Positions 33,460 to 41,807 are shown, counted from the stretch's first letter. The stretch is DNA of 64,000 bases from JAXGMV01 sp040772085 (GCA_040772085.1 JAXGYU010000001.1:1-64000), one strand, 5' to 3'. The notes: generated by a model from the sequence alone, not told the origin. Made by a program: numbers and translations.

Positions 33460-34437
33460 TTACATCCAGAACTTGATATCCTGCGGGTAATTGTTCTTGA
33501 CTGAGCGCACCGTATCATACAGGCTTTCTGCCCGTAAATCAGCCGTGGTGTAGCAGGGACCTTTCAGATGATCAGCCAGCACCTGCGCCAGACCCTGATC
33601 AAAGGCGGCATGTTCCATGTTGATGACGACTGAGGGGACCTTTTCGCGCGCGATCAGGTCAGCGTAGAAATTGCTTTCTTCCAGCGGCGGCATCTGTCCC
33701 ATGGCAACGTTGCCTGCGCCGTCGGTCAGGACGACCAGCAATGGACGCACATCGGGGTGGAGGATGCGTTCTTTGTACAAAACTTCATACGCCATTTTCA
33801 GGCCGGCGGAGAGCGGCGTCTTGCCGCCGACGGGAATATCGTTCAAAGCGCGTTCCGCCAGCGTGACCGAGTTGGTCGGCGGCAGTACCAGCAGCGCGCG
33901 GTCCTTCTGGAAGACGATCAGCCCAACGCGGTCACGGCGCTGGTAAGCGTCGGTGAGCAGCGAGAGAATGGCGCCTTTGGTTGCCGCCATGCGCTCGGAG
34001 ACCGCCATCGACCAGGAGGCGTCCACCACGAACAGCACCAGATTGGCTGCCCGGCTGACGCGCACCTTGCGCATGTAATCGCTGGGGCGCACGGCGAACG
34101 CGACGCGTTTGCGCTGTTCGGCACGGTCTTTCTGATGGATGGCAGCGCTGCGCAGGGTCGCGTCAAGCGCCAGATCGTAAGGGTCATTTTCCGACATGCG
34201 CGCCTGAATGTAGCGTCCGCGTTTGCTGTCGGTATGCGTCCGCGAGCGCCTGCCCATCGACTTGCGCAGAATCTGATCGAGCGGGGTATCCAGCCGGCGC
34301 GGCGTGTAGCTCTCGCCGGTCTTGACGCGCTTGCCGCCTTCCCACCAGAAGGTATCGTTGTTATCGAAAACCTCCCTTCGGGAAGGGTCGGTTTCGTCAG
34401 GCTCGCTTGTATCGTCGGTCTGATCAGTATCGATTAC
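33460..34437 (-). CDS. chlD: ChlD/CobT-like chelatase subunit, VWA part, reached by -1 frameshift
   Basis: This frame encodes the acidic/Pro linker and von Willebrand A domain of a magnesium/cobalt-chelatase D-type subunit. The MIDAS motif D-A-S-W-S and later TDGAGN are intact. Homology clearly extends upstream of the first ATG (34257): residues reading RRLDPTDPLDQILRKS and then GRRSR...RGRY are typical of the family. There is no ATG, GTG or TTG start between 34473 and 34257 in this frame. A -1 slip at the A-run ending the chlI-like frame joins the two exactly, giving about 691 residues, the usual ChlD length. The alternative is independent initiation at 34257 (265 residues). Confidence 0.8.
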   Translation of the reverse strand, partial: VIDTDQTDDTSEPDETDPSRREVFDNNDTFWWEGGKRVKTGESYTPRRLDTPLDQILRKSMGRRSRTHTDSKRGRYIQARMSENDPYDLALDATLRSAAIHQKDRAEQRKRVAFAVRPSDYMRKVRVSRAANLVLFVVDASWSMAVSERMAATKGAILSLLTDAYQRRDRVGLIVFQKDRALLVLPPTNSVTLAERALNDIPVGGKTPLSAGLKMAYEVLYKERILHPDVRPLLVVLTDGAGNVAMGQMPPLEESNFYADLIAREKVPSVVINMEHAAFDQGLAQVLADHLKGPCYTTADLRAESLYDTVRSVKNNYPQDIKFWM

Positions 34438-35534
34438 TTTTTTTTTTGCTTGCGGGTTTCCTCTGACGCCTGGTCAGGGGTCGGTTCCGCTTCGTGAGAC
34501 TCGCTCTGTCCGACCAGCTCATCGATCTTTTCTTCCAGTTGGGCAGAAGTGATCTCACCCTGGTGGAAGGGACCGTGCTTGATGCGGTGCGGCAGCGCCA
34601 GTTCGGCAGCCAGAGCGATATCGTGGTTGGTGATGTACTTGCGCCCGTCATAAGCGGCCTGCGCGCGGGCAGTCTTGAGGATAACCAGGTCAGAACGGTG
34701 ACCTTCGACGTTCATGGAGGCAGTCAGCGCCGCGATGGTCAGCAGATCATGCTTGGAGAACTCGACTTCATCGACGATCTCGCGTGCCTTCATGATACGG
34801 GCAGCCAGCTTCTCTTCGGAGGGCATCCAGGAATCACGGAAGGCTTCCGGATCGGCTTCGTAATCCAGGTGGCGTTCCATGATCTCAATCCGTTCGCGGG
34901 CGTTCTTGATGCCCTTGATCTCGACGGAGAGCGCGAAGCGGTCCAGAAGTTGCGGGCGCAGATCGCCTTCTTCGGGGTTCATGGTGCCGACCAGGATAAA
35001 GCGCGCCGGGTGCATGAACGAGATGCCTTCACGTTCGACGATGTTGACGCCCATGGCGGCGGAATCGAGCAGGATATCGACGACATGATCGTCGAGCAGG
35101 TTGACCTCATCAATGTATAGCAAACCGCGGTTGGCAGCAGCCAGCACGCCGGGTTCAAAGTGACGTTCGCCTTTCTGAATGGCTTTTTCAATGTCAAGCG
35201 TGCCGACGACGCGATCTTCGGTCGCTGAGACCGGCAGGTTGACGAACGGGGTCTGTCTGGTCTCAACCGGCAGTTCTTCGCCGCTGGCAGCACGTTCTTT
35301 ACATTCGGTACACCAGGCTTCCGGATGGTTGGGATCACAGCCAAATTTGCAGGCGCTGATGACCTGCACGTCTGGCAGCAAGGCGGCCAGAGCCCTGGCA
35401 GCGGTGGATTTGGCAGTACCGCGCTCACCTCTGATGAGCACACCGCCGATGCGGGTATCCACGGCATTTAAAATCAATGCCCTGAGCATGCGTTCCTGAC
35501 CAACTATCGAAGTGAATGGAAAAATGACCGGCAT
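34434..35534 (-). CDS. chlI: ChlI/CobS-like AAA+ chelatase subunit
   Basis: This 366-residue AAA+ ATPase drives metal insertion with a D-type and a large H/CobN-type subunit. Walker A is GERGTAKST (36-44); Walker B is LLYIDEVNLL near 145. A four-Cys insertion (C62, C66, C75, C78) is present, as in many such subunits. The frame ends at TAA immediately after C-A10-G, so translation either stops here, giving the ChlI-like product, or slips to -1, giving a ChlI-ChlD fusion. Cobalt (B12) is favoured over magnesium by the neighbouring B12-enzyme genes. No large subunit is in the window. Confidence 0.88.
   Translation of the reverse strand: MPVIFPFTSIVGQERMLRALILNAVDTRIGGVLIRGERGTAKSTAARALAALLPDVQVISACKFGCDPNHPEAWCTECKERAASGEELPVETRQTPFVNLPVSATEDRVVGTLDIEKAIQKGERHFEPGVLAAANRGLLYIDEVNLLDDHVVDILLDSAAMGVNIVEREGISFMHPARFILVGTMNPEEGDLRPQLLDRFALSVEIKGIKNARERIEIMERHLDYEADPEAFRDSWMPSEEKLAARIMKAREIVDEVEFSKHDLLTIAALTASMNVEGHRSDLVILKTARAQAAYDGRKYITNHDIALAAELALPHRIKHGPFHQGEITSAQLEEKIDELVGQSESHEAEPTPDQASEETRKQKKK
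34437..34464 (-). promoter_or_regulatory. Programmed -1 frameshift site (A AAA AAG) with upstream SD-like box
   Basis: On the minus strand the coding sequence reads CGC AAG CAA AAA AAA AAG TAA. The heptamer A AAA AAG (34443-34437) is the slippery sequence of E. coli dnaX, here within a run of ten A. An SD-like AGAGGAAA (34464-34457) lies about 14 bases upstream, as in dnaX. A 5-bp hairpin at 34374-34387 is probably too far downstream (about 50 bases) to stimulate. A -1 shift gives GTA ATC GAT and enters the chlD frame. Transcriptional slippage on the A-run is an alternative mechanism. Confidence 0.75.
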
Positions 35535-35682
35535 TTATTCAATCCTTGAATGTAAAGTTAACGAAACAAGTTTACCACGCATCGCCCTCGTCTACAATTG
35601 AAAGTTCCTCGTCGGACAAGCCTGACGCGACCATTATTGTTGAAAAAGGAACAATTTTCGCATGGAAAAGATGACGGGGGAG

Positions 35683-35688
35683 TATAAT
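35683..35688 (+). promoter_or_regulatory. -10 element before the B12-binding subunit gene
   Basis: A perfect TATAAT lies 33 bp before the ATG at 35722 in the divergent region facing chlI. No good -35 or B12-riboswitch-like box is evident in this 187-bp region. Confidence 0.45.
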
Positions 35689-35721
35689 GGCATTTGACGA
35701 ACTAATTTTTAGGGAGCACCC

Positions 35722-36126
35722 ATGGAAAAAGGAAAAATTAGAGTAATCGTTGCCAAACCCGGACTCGATGGCCATGACCGCGGAGCGAAAGTTGTCGCGC
35801 GCGCTTTGCGCGACGCCGGCATGGAAGTCATCTACACTGGATTGCGCCAGACACCGGAAATGATCGCCGAAGCAGCCCTGCAGGAAGACGCGCAGGTGAT
35901 CGGTCTTTCCGTCCTCTCCGGCGCGCATATGTCGCTGGTCCCGCGGGTGATGGACTTGCTGAAAGCCAACGGTCAATCCGATGTGCTGGTGTATATCGGC
36001 GGAATCATCCCCGAGAGCGACATCCCCGGCTTGCTGGATATGGGTGTCAAGGCTGTTTTCGGACCCGGGACACCAACGACCCAGATCATCGCTGATATTG
36101 AATCCGCGGTTGCCGTAAGCGCCTGA
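35722..36126 (+). CDS. Methylmalonyl-CoA mutase B12-binding subunit
   Basis: This 134-residue stand-alone cobalamin-binding domain supplies adenosylcobalamin to a separate catalytic subunit of methylmalonyl-CoA (or related acyl-CoA) mutase. The B12 signature D-G-H-D-R-G is at 17-22, with His19 as the lower axial cobalt ligand; SxL (SVLSG) and GG (YIGGIIP) follow. Two-subunit mutases are common in archaea and anaerobes. meaB follows after 14 bp. The catalytic subunit is not in this window. Confidence 0.92.
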   Translation: MEKGKIRVIVAKPGLDGHDRGAKVVARALRDAGMEVIYTGLRQTPEMIAEAALQEDAQVIGLSVLSGAHMSLVPRVMDLLKANGQSDVLVYIGGIIPESDIPGLLDMGVKAVFGPGTPTTQIIADIESAVAVSA

Positions 36127-36140
36127 TCCCCCGGTCACCC

Positions 36141-37196
36141 ATGGATCTAACCGACGCGGTCCTGAATGGCGAAAAGCTCGCCATCTCAAGGCTAATTACG
36201 GCTGTTGAAAACGGCACCCCGAATGGTTTGTCCGCGCTGGACAAACTTTTCAAGCATACTGGCAAAGCCCACCTGGTCGGCGTGACGGGTTCACCCGGTA
36301 CGGGCAAATCATCCCTGGTTAATAAACTGGCACTCGAACTGCGCCGACCCGGCGACGGCAAGCCGCCGCGCACCGTTGGCATCATTGCCGTCGATCCGAC
36401 CAGCCCCTTCAGCGGCGGCGCCCTGCTGGGCGACCGCGTGCGCATGCGCGAGCTCTCCGGTGATCAGGGTGTGTATATCCGCTCGATGGCAGCCCGGGGT
36501 ATGCTGGGCGGTTTGTCCAAGCGCACCAGCGCCGCGGTTCAGGTGCTGGACGCGGCCGGGTTTGACGTGATCCTGATCGAGACGGTCGGCGCGGGGCAAT
36601 CAGAGGTCGACATTGCCGGACTGGCGCATACGGTGGTGGTCGTCGAATCGCCCGGTATGGGTGATGACATCCAGGCGATCAAGGCCGGCATCATGGAGAT
36701 TGCCGATATCATGGTGGTCAACAAAAGCGACCGTGCTGGTGCGGATGCTACCTTCAAAGCGCTGCGGGTGATGCTCGAACTGGCGCATAACATCCGCTCC
36801 AGTCACAGCCTGCATCACTTCATGCAGCAACTGCCTGAGCAAGCTGAGGAAGAAGAGATCAATTTTGAGACCGCGTGGCAGGTACCGCTTCTGAGGACGA
36901 ATGCCATCATCGGCGAGGGCATCACGGAATTGGCGGCAGCTATTGACGCGCACGCTCAGAAGTTGAAGGACAATGGCGAGTGGCATAAGCGCGAGCAGGA
37001 TAGACTGGAACGCGAGCTGGCTCTGCTGATAGAAGCCGAACTCAAGGAACGCTGGCTGCAAAAACTGGACTGGGATGCGTTTCACGCACTCTCTGATGCC
37101 TTAGGCCGGCGCGAGTCGACACCTCAGCAGGTGATCAACCAGCTATTTGAACAGGTTCACCGCGCAGGCGGATTGTTTGAGAGGAATAATTCATGA
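36141..37196 (+). CDS. meaB: Mutase-associated GTPase MeaB/ArgK
   Basis: This 351-residue P-loop GTPase loads and protects B12-dependent acyl-CoA mutases. The G1 loop is GSPGTGKSSLVNKL near 50-63, switch II is in ETVGAGQSEVDI, and G4 is NKSD. The typical AVDPTSPFSGGALLGDRVRM segment is present. It follows the B12-binding subunit and overlaps the GNAT gene as ATGA. Confidence 0.94.
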   Translation: MDLTDAVLNGEKLAISRLITAVENGTPNGLSALDKLFKHTGKAHLVGVTGSPGTGKSSLVNKLALELRRPGDGKPPRTVGIIAVDPTSPFSGGALLGDRVRMRELSGDQGVYIRSMAARGMLGGLSKRTSAAVQVLDAAGFDVILIETVGAGQSEVDIAGLAHTVVVVESPGMGDDIQAIKAGIMEIADIMVVNKSDRAGADATFKALRVMLELAHNIRSSHSLHHFMQQLPEQAEEEEINFETAWQVPLLRTNAIIGEGITELAAAIDAHAQKLKDNGEWHKREQDRLERELALLIEAELKERWLQKLDWDAFHALSDALGRRESTPQQVINQLFEQVHRAGGLFERNNS

Positions 37197-37723
37197 TTAG
37201 TGACGGCAGCCTGAGGCTGAGGGGTATCACACGGGCGGATTTGCCGCTTTTCGTGCGCTGGTGCGGTGACCCTGAGGTTCGGGAAAATCTTAGCATCCAT
37301 CCTTTCATGACTATGGAGCTCGAAGAGAAATGGTTTGAAGGGGTGCTGAGCAGTGAAGTGGCTGCGCAGCCGCGGATGATCGATGTGCTCGATGACGGCA
37401 TCTGGCTGCCCATTGGTGATATCGAGCTCAGTAATATTGACTGGCGTGTCCGCCAGGCAGAACTTGGCATCGTCATCGGCGATAAGACATGCTGGGGAAA
37501 AGGCTATGGCGGCCGTGCCATGAAGCTGATGGTTGATTACGCGTTTCATAGCTTGAATTTAAACCGCGTTTACCTGCGGGTATTCGAAACCAATTTGCGC
37601 GGTATCAAAGCTTATGATAAGGTAGGCTTTGTAAAGGAAGGTGTATTGAGGCAGGCTCATTTCGCGCTGGGGAGATATGTAAACGTCTGGATTATGAGCA
37701 TCCTGCGTTCGGAGTGGAAGTAA
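37193..37723 (+). CDS. GNAT acetyltransferase (RimJ/RimL-like)
   Basis: This 176-residue N-acetyltransferase has the RimJ/RimL pattern: LRLRGITRADLPLFVRW at the start and an acetyl-CoA loop GKGYGGRAM near 102-110. The late segment is NLNRVYLRVFETNLRGIKAYDKVGF. The substrate is unknown. It overlaps meaB by 4 bp and lies 12 bp before prs, so transcription continues through. Confidence 0.85.
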   Translation: MISDGSLRLRGITRADLPLFVRWCGDPEVRENLSIHPFMTMELEEKWFEGVLSSEVAAQPRMIDVLDDGIWLPIGDIELSNIDWRVRQAELGIVIGDKTCWGKGYGGRAMKLMVDYAFHSLNLNRVYLRVFETNLRGIKAYDKVGFVKEGVLRQAHFALGRYVNVWIMSILRSEWK

Positions 37724-37735
37724 GGAGGTAAGGAA

Positions 37736-38728
37736 ATGTCATTGATTCACCGCGGACAAGCGAGCGTCATGTATGGGGATATCAAACTCTACGCCGGCAC
37801 CGCCAGCCTGGGGCTTTCAAACATGATAGCCAATTACCTCAACCTGCCGCTTTGTGGACGTGACATTATCACTTTCCCCAATGACAACATGTTTGTCAAA
37901 CTGCATAGCAGCGTCCGCGGTCAGGATTGTTACGTCATCCAGACCACTTCGGCGCCTGTGCACCGCAATCTGATGGAACTGCTGATCATGCTCCAGACGC
38001 TGCGGCTGGACTCCGCGGCACGCATCACCGCCATCTTCCCCTACATGTGCTACGCGCGCTCCGACAAGAAGGATCAGCCGCGCGTGCCCATTACCGCCCG
38101 GCTGGTCGCCGATATGATTGAAGTCGCCGGCGCGGACCGCTACATGACGCTTGACCTGCACGCGGGTCAGATCCAGGGCTTCTTCTCCATCCCGGGTGAT
38201 GTGCTCACCACCTTCTACATGCTGATGGATTACATCCGCGGCATCAGCAGCCAGCTCGTCAGTCCGGTCATCGTGACAGCCGACCTCGGATTTGCAAAGA
38301 AGGCGCGCAACTTCGCTGCCGGTCTGAACACGCCGCTGGCTTTCATCGAAAAACGGCGCATTGGCAATGACACCAAGAGCCAGGCGCTCTCGCTGATCGG
38401 CGATGTCTATAACCGTGACGCCATCATCGTTGACGACGAAGTCGATACCGGCGGTTCGATGGTACACGCCATCAACCTGGTCAAGGAGAGCGGCGCGCGT
38501 GACATTTATGTTGTCTTTGTCCATCCTGTCCTGTCGGGCAATGCGGCTGAACGTCTGGCTGCTACACCTGCCAAACAATTCATCACCACCGATACCATTC
38601 CCTTGAGCGAACAGACGGCAGCCCACTTCGGTGACCGCATCAAAGTGCTGACGATCGGTCCGCTGCTGGGTGAGGTTATCCTGCGTGCCAACCAGGGTCG
38701 CAGCGTCGGTGAGATGTTCAACGAATAA
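37736..38728 (+). CDS. prs: Ribose-phosphate pyrophosphokinase
   Basis: This 330-residue enzyme makes PRPP from ribose-5-phosphate and ATP for nucleotide, His and Trp synthesis. Visible features are a FPYMCYARSDKKDQPR flexible ATP loop near 100-115, a TLDLHAGQIQGFF segment, and the PRPP loop IIVDDEVDTGGSM near 222-234. The ATG at 37736 has a strong GGAGG upstream. It abuts mutM. Confidence 0.93.
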   Translation: MSLIHRGQASVMYGDIKLYAGTASLGLSNMIANYLNLPLCGRDIITFPNDNMFVKLHSSVRGQDCYVIQTTSAPVHRNLMELLIMLQTLRLDSAARITAIFPYMCYARSDKKDQPRVPITARLVADMIEVAGADRYMTLDLHAGQIQGFFSIPGDVLTTFYMLMDYIRGISSQLVSPVIVTADLGFAKKARNFAAGLNTPLAFIEKRRIGNDTKSQALSLIGDVYNRDAIIVDDEVDTGGSMVHAINLVKESGARDIYVVFVHPVLSGNAAERLAATPAKQFITTDTIPLSEQTAAHFGDRIKVLTIGPLLGEVILRANQGRSVGEMFNE

Positions 38729-38734
38729 GCCTGA

Positions 38735-39550
38735 ATGCCAGAACTGCCTGAAGTTGAAACCATCGCCCGTATCCTGAGGGAGGGCAGCGCGTCCGTCCCC
38801 GGATTGGTGGGACAAGAAATCTGCGCCTGCCAACTAACCTGGCATAAAACCCTGGCTGAACCTATTCCCGAAGGGTTCCCTGAACGGCTGGCTGGTCAGG
38901 TGATCCGCCAAATCGGCCGGCGCGGGAAATACCTGCTCTTTGAACTGGATGATCAGACTCTGATTATCCATCTCAGGATGAGCGGTGATATGCGAGTCGT
39001 TCCGGTGGAGGAAGCGCCTGCCGTGCACGATCGCTTCTGGCTGGAATTCAGGTCGGGATTCAAACTGGTATTCAATGACGCCAGAAAATTTGGCAGGGTC
39101 TGGCTGACGAGTGACCGCGAAAGTGTTTTAGGCAAACTGGGCCCTGACCCATTTTCAGAATCCCTGACCGCGGCGTCTTTTCATACGCTGCTATCCGGTC
39201 GCAAGCGCAGCATCAAGCCATGGCTGCTGGATCAGAGCGTCATCGCCGGCATCGGCAACATCTACGCCGATGAAGCGCTGTTCCGCGCGGGTATCCATCC
39301 GCAGCGCCTGTCGCACACCATCAGCAAACATCTGGCTGCCGAGTTACTCGCCGCTATCCGGGAGGTGTTGCAATTGGGCATTGAGAATAACGGCGCCAGC
39401 ATTGACTGGGTTTACCGCGGAGGGGGTTTTCAGAATAAGTTTCTCGTGTATGCACGCGAGGGCCAGTCCTGTCCGAATTGCGGCACCGCGATCATCAAAA
39501 TTAAAGTAGGACAGCGCGGCACTCATTTCTGCCCGCGCTGCCAGATATAG
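38735..39550 (+). CDS. mutM: Formamidopyrimidine-DNA glycosylase
   Basis: This 271-residue bifunctional glycosylase/lyase removes 8-oxoguanine and formamidopyrimidines. Pro1-Glu2 (PELPEVET after Met removal) is the catalytic N-terminus; LLDQSVIAGIGNIYADEALF is the H2TH helix; the C-terminal zinc finger has CPNCG and CPRC. Length is normal. It follows prs by 6 bp. Confidence 0.95.
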   Translation: MPELPEVETIARILREGSASVPGLVGQEICACQLTWHKTLAEPIPEGFPERLAGQVIRQIGRRGKYLLFELDDQTLIIHLRMSGDMRVVPVEEAPAVHDRFWLEFRSGFKLVFNDARKFGRVWLTSDRESVLGKLGPDPFSESLTAASFHTLLSGRKRSIKPWLLDQSVIAGIGNIYADEALFRAGIHPQRLSHTISKHLAAELLAAIREVLQLGIENNGASIDWVYRGGGFQNKFLVYAREGQSCPNCGTAIIKIKVGQRGTHFCPRCQI

Positions 39551-39571
39551 TTTATTCCTGTTTGCCAAAGT

Positions 39572-39823
39572 TTAACTCTGAGCTTCCTCGCACTGAATAT
39601 CGGGGAAGAACTGCCGCAATGTGCCTTCTACCCAGCCATGCAGCGTGTTCTTCGAAAGCGGGCAGCCGAGGCAGGCGCCGCCCAGCCGTACTTTGACCGT
39701 CTTGCCGTCATAGTCAACAAACTCAACCGACCCGCCATGATAGTGAGCGATGTAGCCGTCAAGCTGTTCGATCAGACCTTTTAATTGTTCAACTTCGCTG
39801 AAACTGGGGGCGTTCGCTACCAA
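39572..39823 (-). CDS. NifU C-terminal-like Fe-S scaffold protein
   Basis: This 83-residue NFU-domain protein has the CLGCP pair (C-x-x-C) near 55-58 that binds a [4Fe-4S] cluster between two monomers and hands it to apo-proteins. GG-x-V-x-FVDYDG precedes it as in the family. It is cotranscribed with the cyclic-nucleotide-binding gene 18 bp upstream. Confidence 0.88.
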   Translation of the reverse strand: MVANAPSFSEVEQLKGLIEQLDGYIAHYHGGSVEFVDYDGKTVKVRLGGACLGCPLSKNTLHGWVEGTLRQFFPDIQCEEAQS

Positions 39824-39841
39824 TTTGATCCTCCTGGTATT

Positions 39842-40303
39842 CTATTTCTCCATACCCTGGATCAAGACTTTCAGTACCTGCTCACATGGCGTGTGAAGCC
39901 TCTTTGAGATTCCTTCAGCCAGGGTTTTCAATAAGATTATACCTGTTTCAGGATCTTCATGATAAATTTTTGACATCACACGGTGTGAAATGCAGTAGGC
40001 GCTGCTCTCGCTGACGGAGATTGCCGCGGACGAATAATTGTTCCGCCCCATGGCGGCCGACCAGCCAAAAATGCCTCCCGGTTCGATATGCGACACCGTG
40101 ATTTCCGGCCCATCATACGGTTTGTACTGGATAGCGACCTTGCCTGAAGCCAGGATATAGAACATATCCGCCTTCTGACCTTGTTTGAACACCACCTGGT
40201 TGCTGCCAAAATTACATACCGATAGGACATGCATCAGCAGTTTATGCCGGGCTTTGTCCACATCCGGGAACAGTTCAAGCCTGGCAATTTCGGTTTCAAT
40301 CAT
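39842..40303 (-). CDS. Cyclic nucleotide-binding-domain protein without HTH
   Basis: This 153-residue protein contains a cNMP-binding beta roll (FKQGQKADMFYILASGKVAI, a later GGIFGWSAAMGRNNYS cassette) and then C-terminal helices, but no DNA-binding domain. The phosphate-binding R of the classic cassette (RAA) is replaced in the N-N-Y-S segment, so the ligand may differ. It may regulate a partner protein; the NFU gene is the downstream neighbour. Confidence 0.75.
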   Translation of the reverse strand: MIETEIARLELFPDVDKARHKLLMHVLSVCNFGSNQVVFKQGQKADMFYILASGKVAIQYKPYDGPEITVSHIEPGGIFGWSAAMGRNNYSSAAISVSESSAYCISHRVMSKIYHEDPETGIILLKTLAEGISKRLHTPCEQVLKVLIQGMEK

Positions 40304-40391
40304 GCATTCAATTTAATCCCGTTGAGGCATGAACGTGTAGTGGCAATAGTCATATACCCGGGGACAATGTTCCTATATTGAATAGATTGTT

Positions 40392-40397
40392 TATAAT
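40392..40397 (+). promoter_or_regulatory. -10 element before osmC-like gene
   Basis: Perfect TATAAT (TTTATAATG context) lies 42 bp before the ATG at 40440. No consensus -35 at the usual spacing. Confidence 0.45.
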
Positions 40398-40439
40398 GTG
40401 TAAGATAGTACATAAATCCAATTTGCGGGAGGAAAATTA

Positions 40440-40823
40440 ATGGAATTTCTGATCGATTTCCCCGGTGGGGATCGCGTCGACGCGCACTTTGCCAATTTCA
40501 CAGTGCCCACTGATCAACAAGGCAGTTACCCTGCGCCGTTCGCCTATTTTCTGGCGTCGATTGGCACTTGCGCCGGCATCTACGTTCTCAAGTTCTGCCA
40601 ACAGCGCGGCCTTTCATCAGAGGGTATCCGTATCATCCAGCGCACCCATAAGGACCCTGCCTCGGGTTACGTTTCTGACATTGACCTCGAGATCCAGGTG
40701 CCGCCAACCTTCCCCGAAAAGTATTACGACGCGCTGATCCATTCCGCGGAGCTATGCGCGGTCAAACGACATCTTGAGAACCCGCCAAAATTTAAGACCT
40801 ATACCAAAGTGGTTACCGCCTAA
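40440..40823 (+). CDS. OsmC-family protein
   Basis: This 127-residue OsmC/Ohr-type protein has the first family Cys within the IGTCAGIY segment near 44 and the second in the SAELCAVKRHLENPP segment near 105. Such proteins reduce organic hydroperoxides or act on sulfur compounds in the cytosol. The GGAGG Shine-Dalgarno is strong. tpiA starts 12 bp after its stop, so the two are likely cotranscribed. Confidence 0.85.
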   Translation: MEFLIDFPGGDRVDAHFANFTVPTDQQGSYPAPFAYFLASIGTCAGIYVLKFCQQRGLSSEGIRIIQRTHKDPASGYVSDIDLEIQVPPTFPEKYYDALIHSAELCAVKRHLENPPKFKTYTKVVTA

Positions 40824-40835
40824 GGAGGGAAACGA

Positions 40836-41807
40836 ATGCGCAAACCCATGGTTGCCGGCAATTGGAAAATGAATAAAACTGTCAAGGAAGCCTGCGAACT
40901 GGTAACGGAACTGCTGCCGCTGCTCAGCGAAATGCATGCGGTCGAACGGGTGTTATGCCCGCCGGCGACCAGCCTTTTCGCCATCTCTGCCATGCTTGAG
41001 AAAACCGAGATCGGGCTGGGCGCTCAAAACCTCTATTGGGAGGCCAGCGGCGCTTACACCGGCGAACTTTCTCCAGCCATGGTCAGGGAGTTATGCCGCT
41101 ATGTCATCATCGGTCATTCCGAGCGGCGCACATTATTCGGCGAGACGGACGAGCAGGTTAACAAAAAGTTGCGGGCAGCCATCAACGCCGGGTTGATCCC
41201 CATTGTCTGCATCGGCGAGACGCTGGAGCAGTATGAAGCCGGCCTGACAGCCGGCGTCATCATGCGGCAGGTCAAGGAAGGCATGGGTGGATTCACCGCT
41301 GGTGAGCTGGCGAACCTGGTGATCGCGTATGAACCCGTCTGGGCGATCGGGACCGGCAAGGCCTCCAGCGCTGAAGGCGCCAATCAGGTGGTGGCTGAAT
41401 ATATTCGGCCAGCCCTGGCGGACATGTATGGGCAGGATTTTGCCCAGCAGGTACGGGTTCTGTATGGCGGCTCAGTCAAGGGTGAGAACGCGGCTGAGTT
41501 CTTTGCCATGCCTGATATTGACGGCGCGCTGGTTGGCGGCGCCAGTTTGAAATCGGCCGAGTTCGCGGCGATCACTTCTGCCGCGGATAAAAAAAAAGTA
41601 ATCACTGAAAAAGGAGTCGGAATGAAAGTTTTGATTGACGCTGACCTGTGCATTGCCTGTGGTGTGTGTGAATCGATTTGCCCCGAGGTCTTCAGGGTTA
41701 CAGATATCGCGCATGTTCAGTTGGACCCTGTGCCCGAGGAATACCGCGGCAAAGTCAACGAGGCAATCGGCGATTGCCCGACTGAGGCGATCTCGATCGC
41801 GGAATGA
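40836..41807 (+). CDS. tpiA: Triose-phosphate isomerase, reading through into ferredoxin
   Basis: Residues 1-254 are a complete triose-phosphate isomerase. Lys11 (NWKMNK), His94 (GHSERR) and Glu166 (YEPVWAIGTGK) are the catalytic residues, and YGGSVKGEN and GALVGGASL bind phosphate. The frame does not stop but continues through a run of nine A (41589-41597) into an in-frame ferredoxin, giving 323 residues. With eight A the isomerase would end at AAG TAA after residue 254-255, the normal length. So this is a real fusion, a slippage product or an indel in the homopolymer. GGAGG precedes the ATG. Confidence 0.88.
   Translation: MRKPMVAGNWKMNKTVKEACELVTELLPLLSEMHAVERVLCPPATSLFAISAMLEKTEIGLGAQNLYWEASGAYTGELSPAMVRELCRYVIIGHSERRTLFGETDEQVNKKLRAAINAGLIPIVCIGETLEQYEAGLTAGVIMRQVKEGMGGFTAGELANLVIAYEPVWAIGTGKASSAEGANQVVAEYIRPALADMYGQDFAQQVRVLYGGSVKGENAAEFFAMPDIDGALVGGASLKSAEFAAITSAADKKKVITEKGVGMKVLIDADLCIACGVCESICPEVFRVTDIAHVQLDPVPEEYRGKVNEAIGDCPTEAISIAE
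41589..41604 (+). other. Poly-A junction between tpiA and ferredoxin
   Basis: The run A9 followed by GTAATC decides whether tpiA stops. As given, the frame reads D-K-K-K-V-I-T-E and stays open; a one-base-shorter run gives AAG TAA. The ferredoxin has its own AAGGAG seven bases before its ATG, as if it were once a separate coupled gene. Confidence 0.7.
41622..41807 (+). CDS. Single-cluster ferredoxin
   Basis: This 61-residue ferredoxin has CIACGVCESICPEVF and a late DCPTEAI. Cys at C-x-x-C-x-x-C plus the late CP bind one [4Fe-4S] cluster, and the remaining Cys may form a disulfide as in Thermotoga ferredoxin. An AAGGAG box precedes the ATG, so independent translation is likely even though the frame is continuous with tpiA. 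It is a low-potential electron carrier in the cytosol. Confidence 0.85.
   Translation: MKVLIDADLCIACGVCESICPEVFRVTDIAHVQLDPVPEEYRGKVNEAIGDCPTEAISIAE

Noticed and set aside
34374..34387. Hairpin downstream of the chlI frameshift site as a stimulator
   Set aside because: Its 5-bp stem starts about 50 bases after the heptamer, too far for the usual -1 stimulators.
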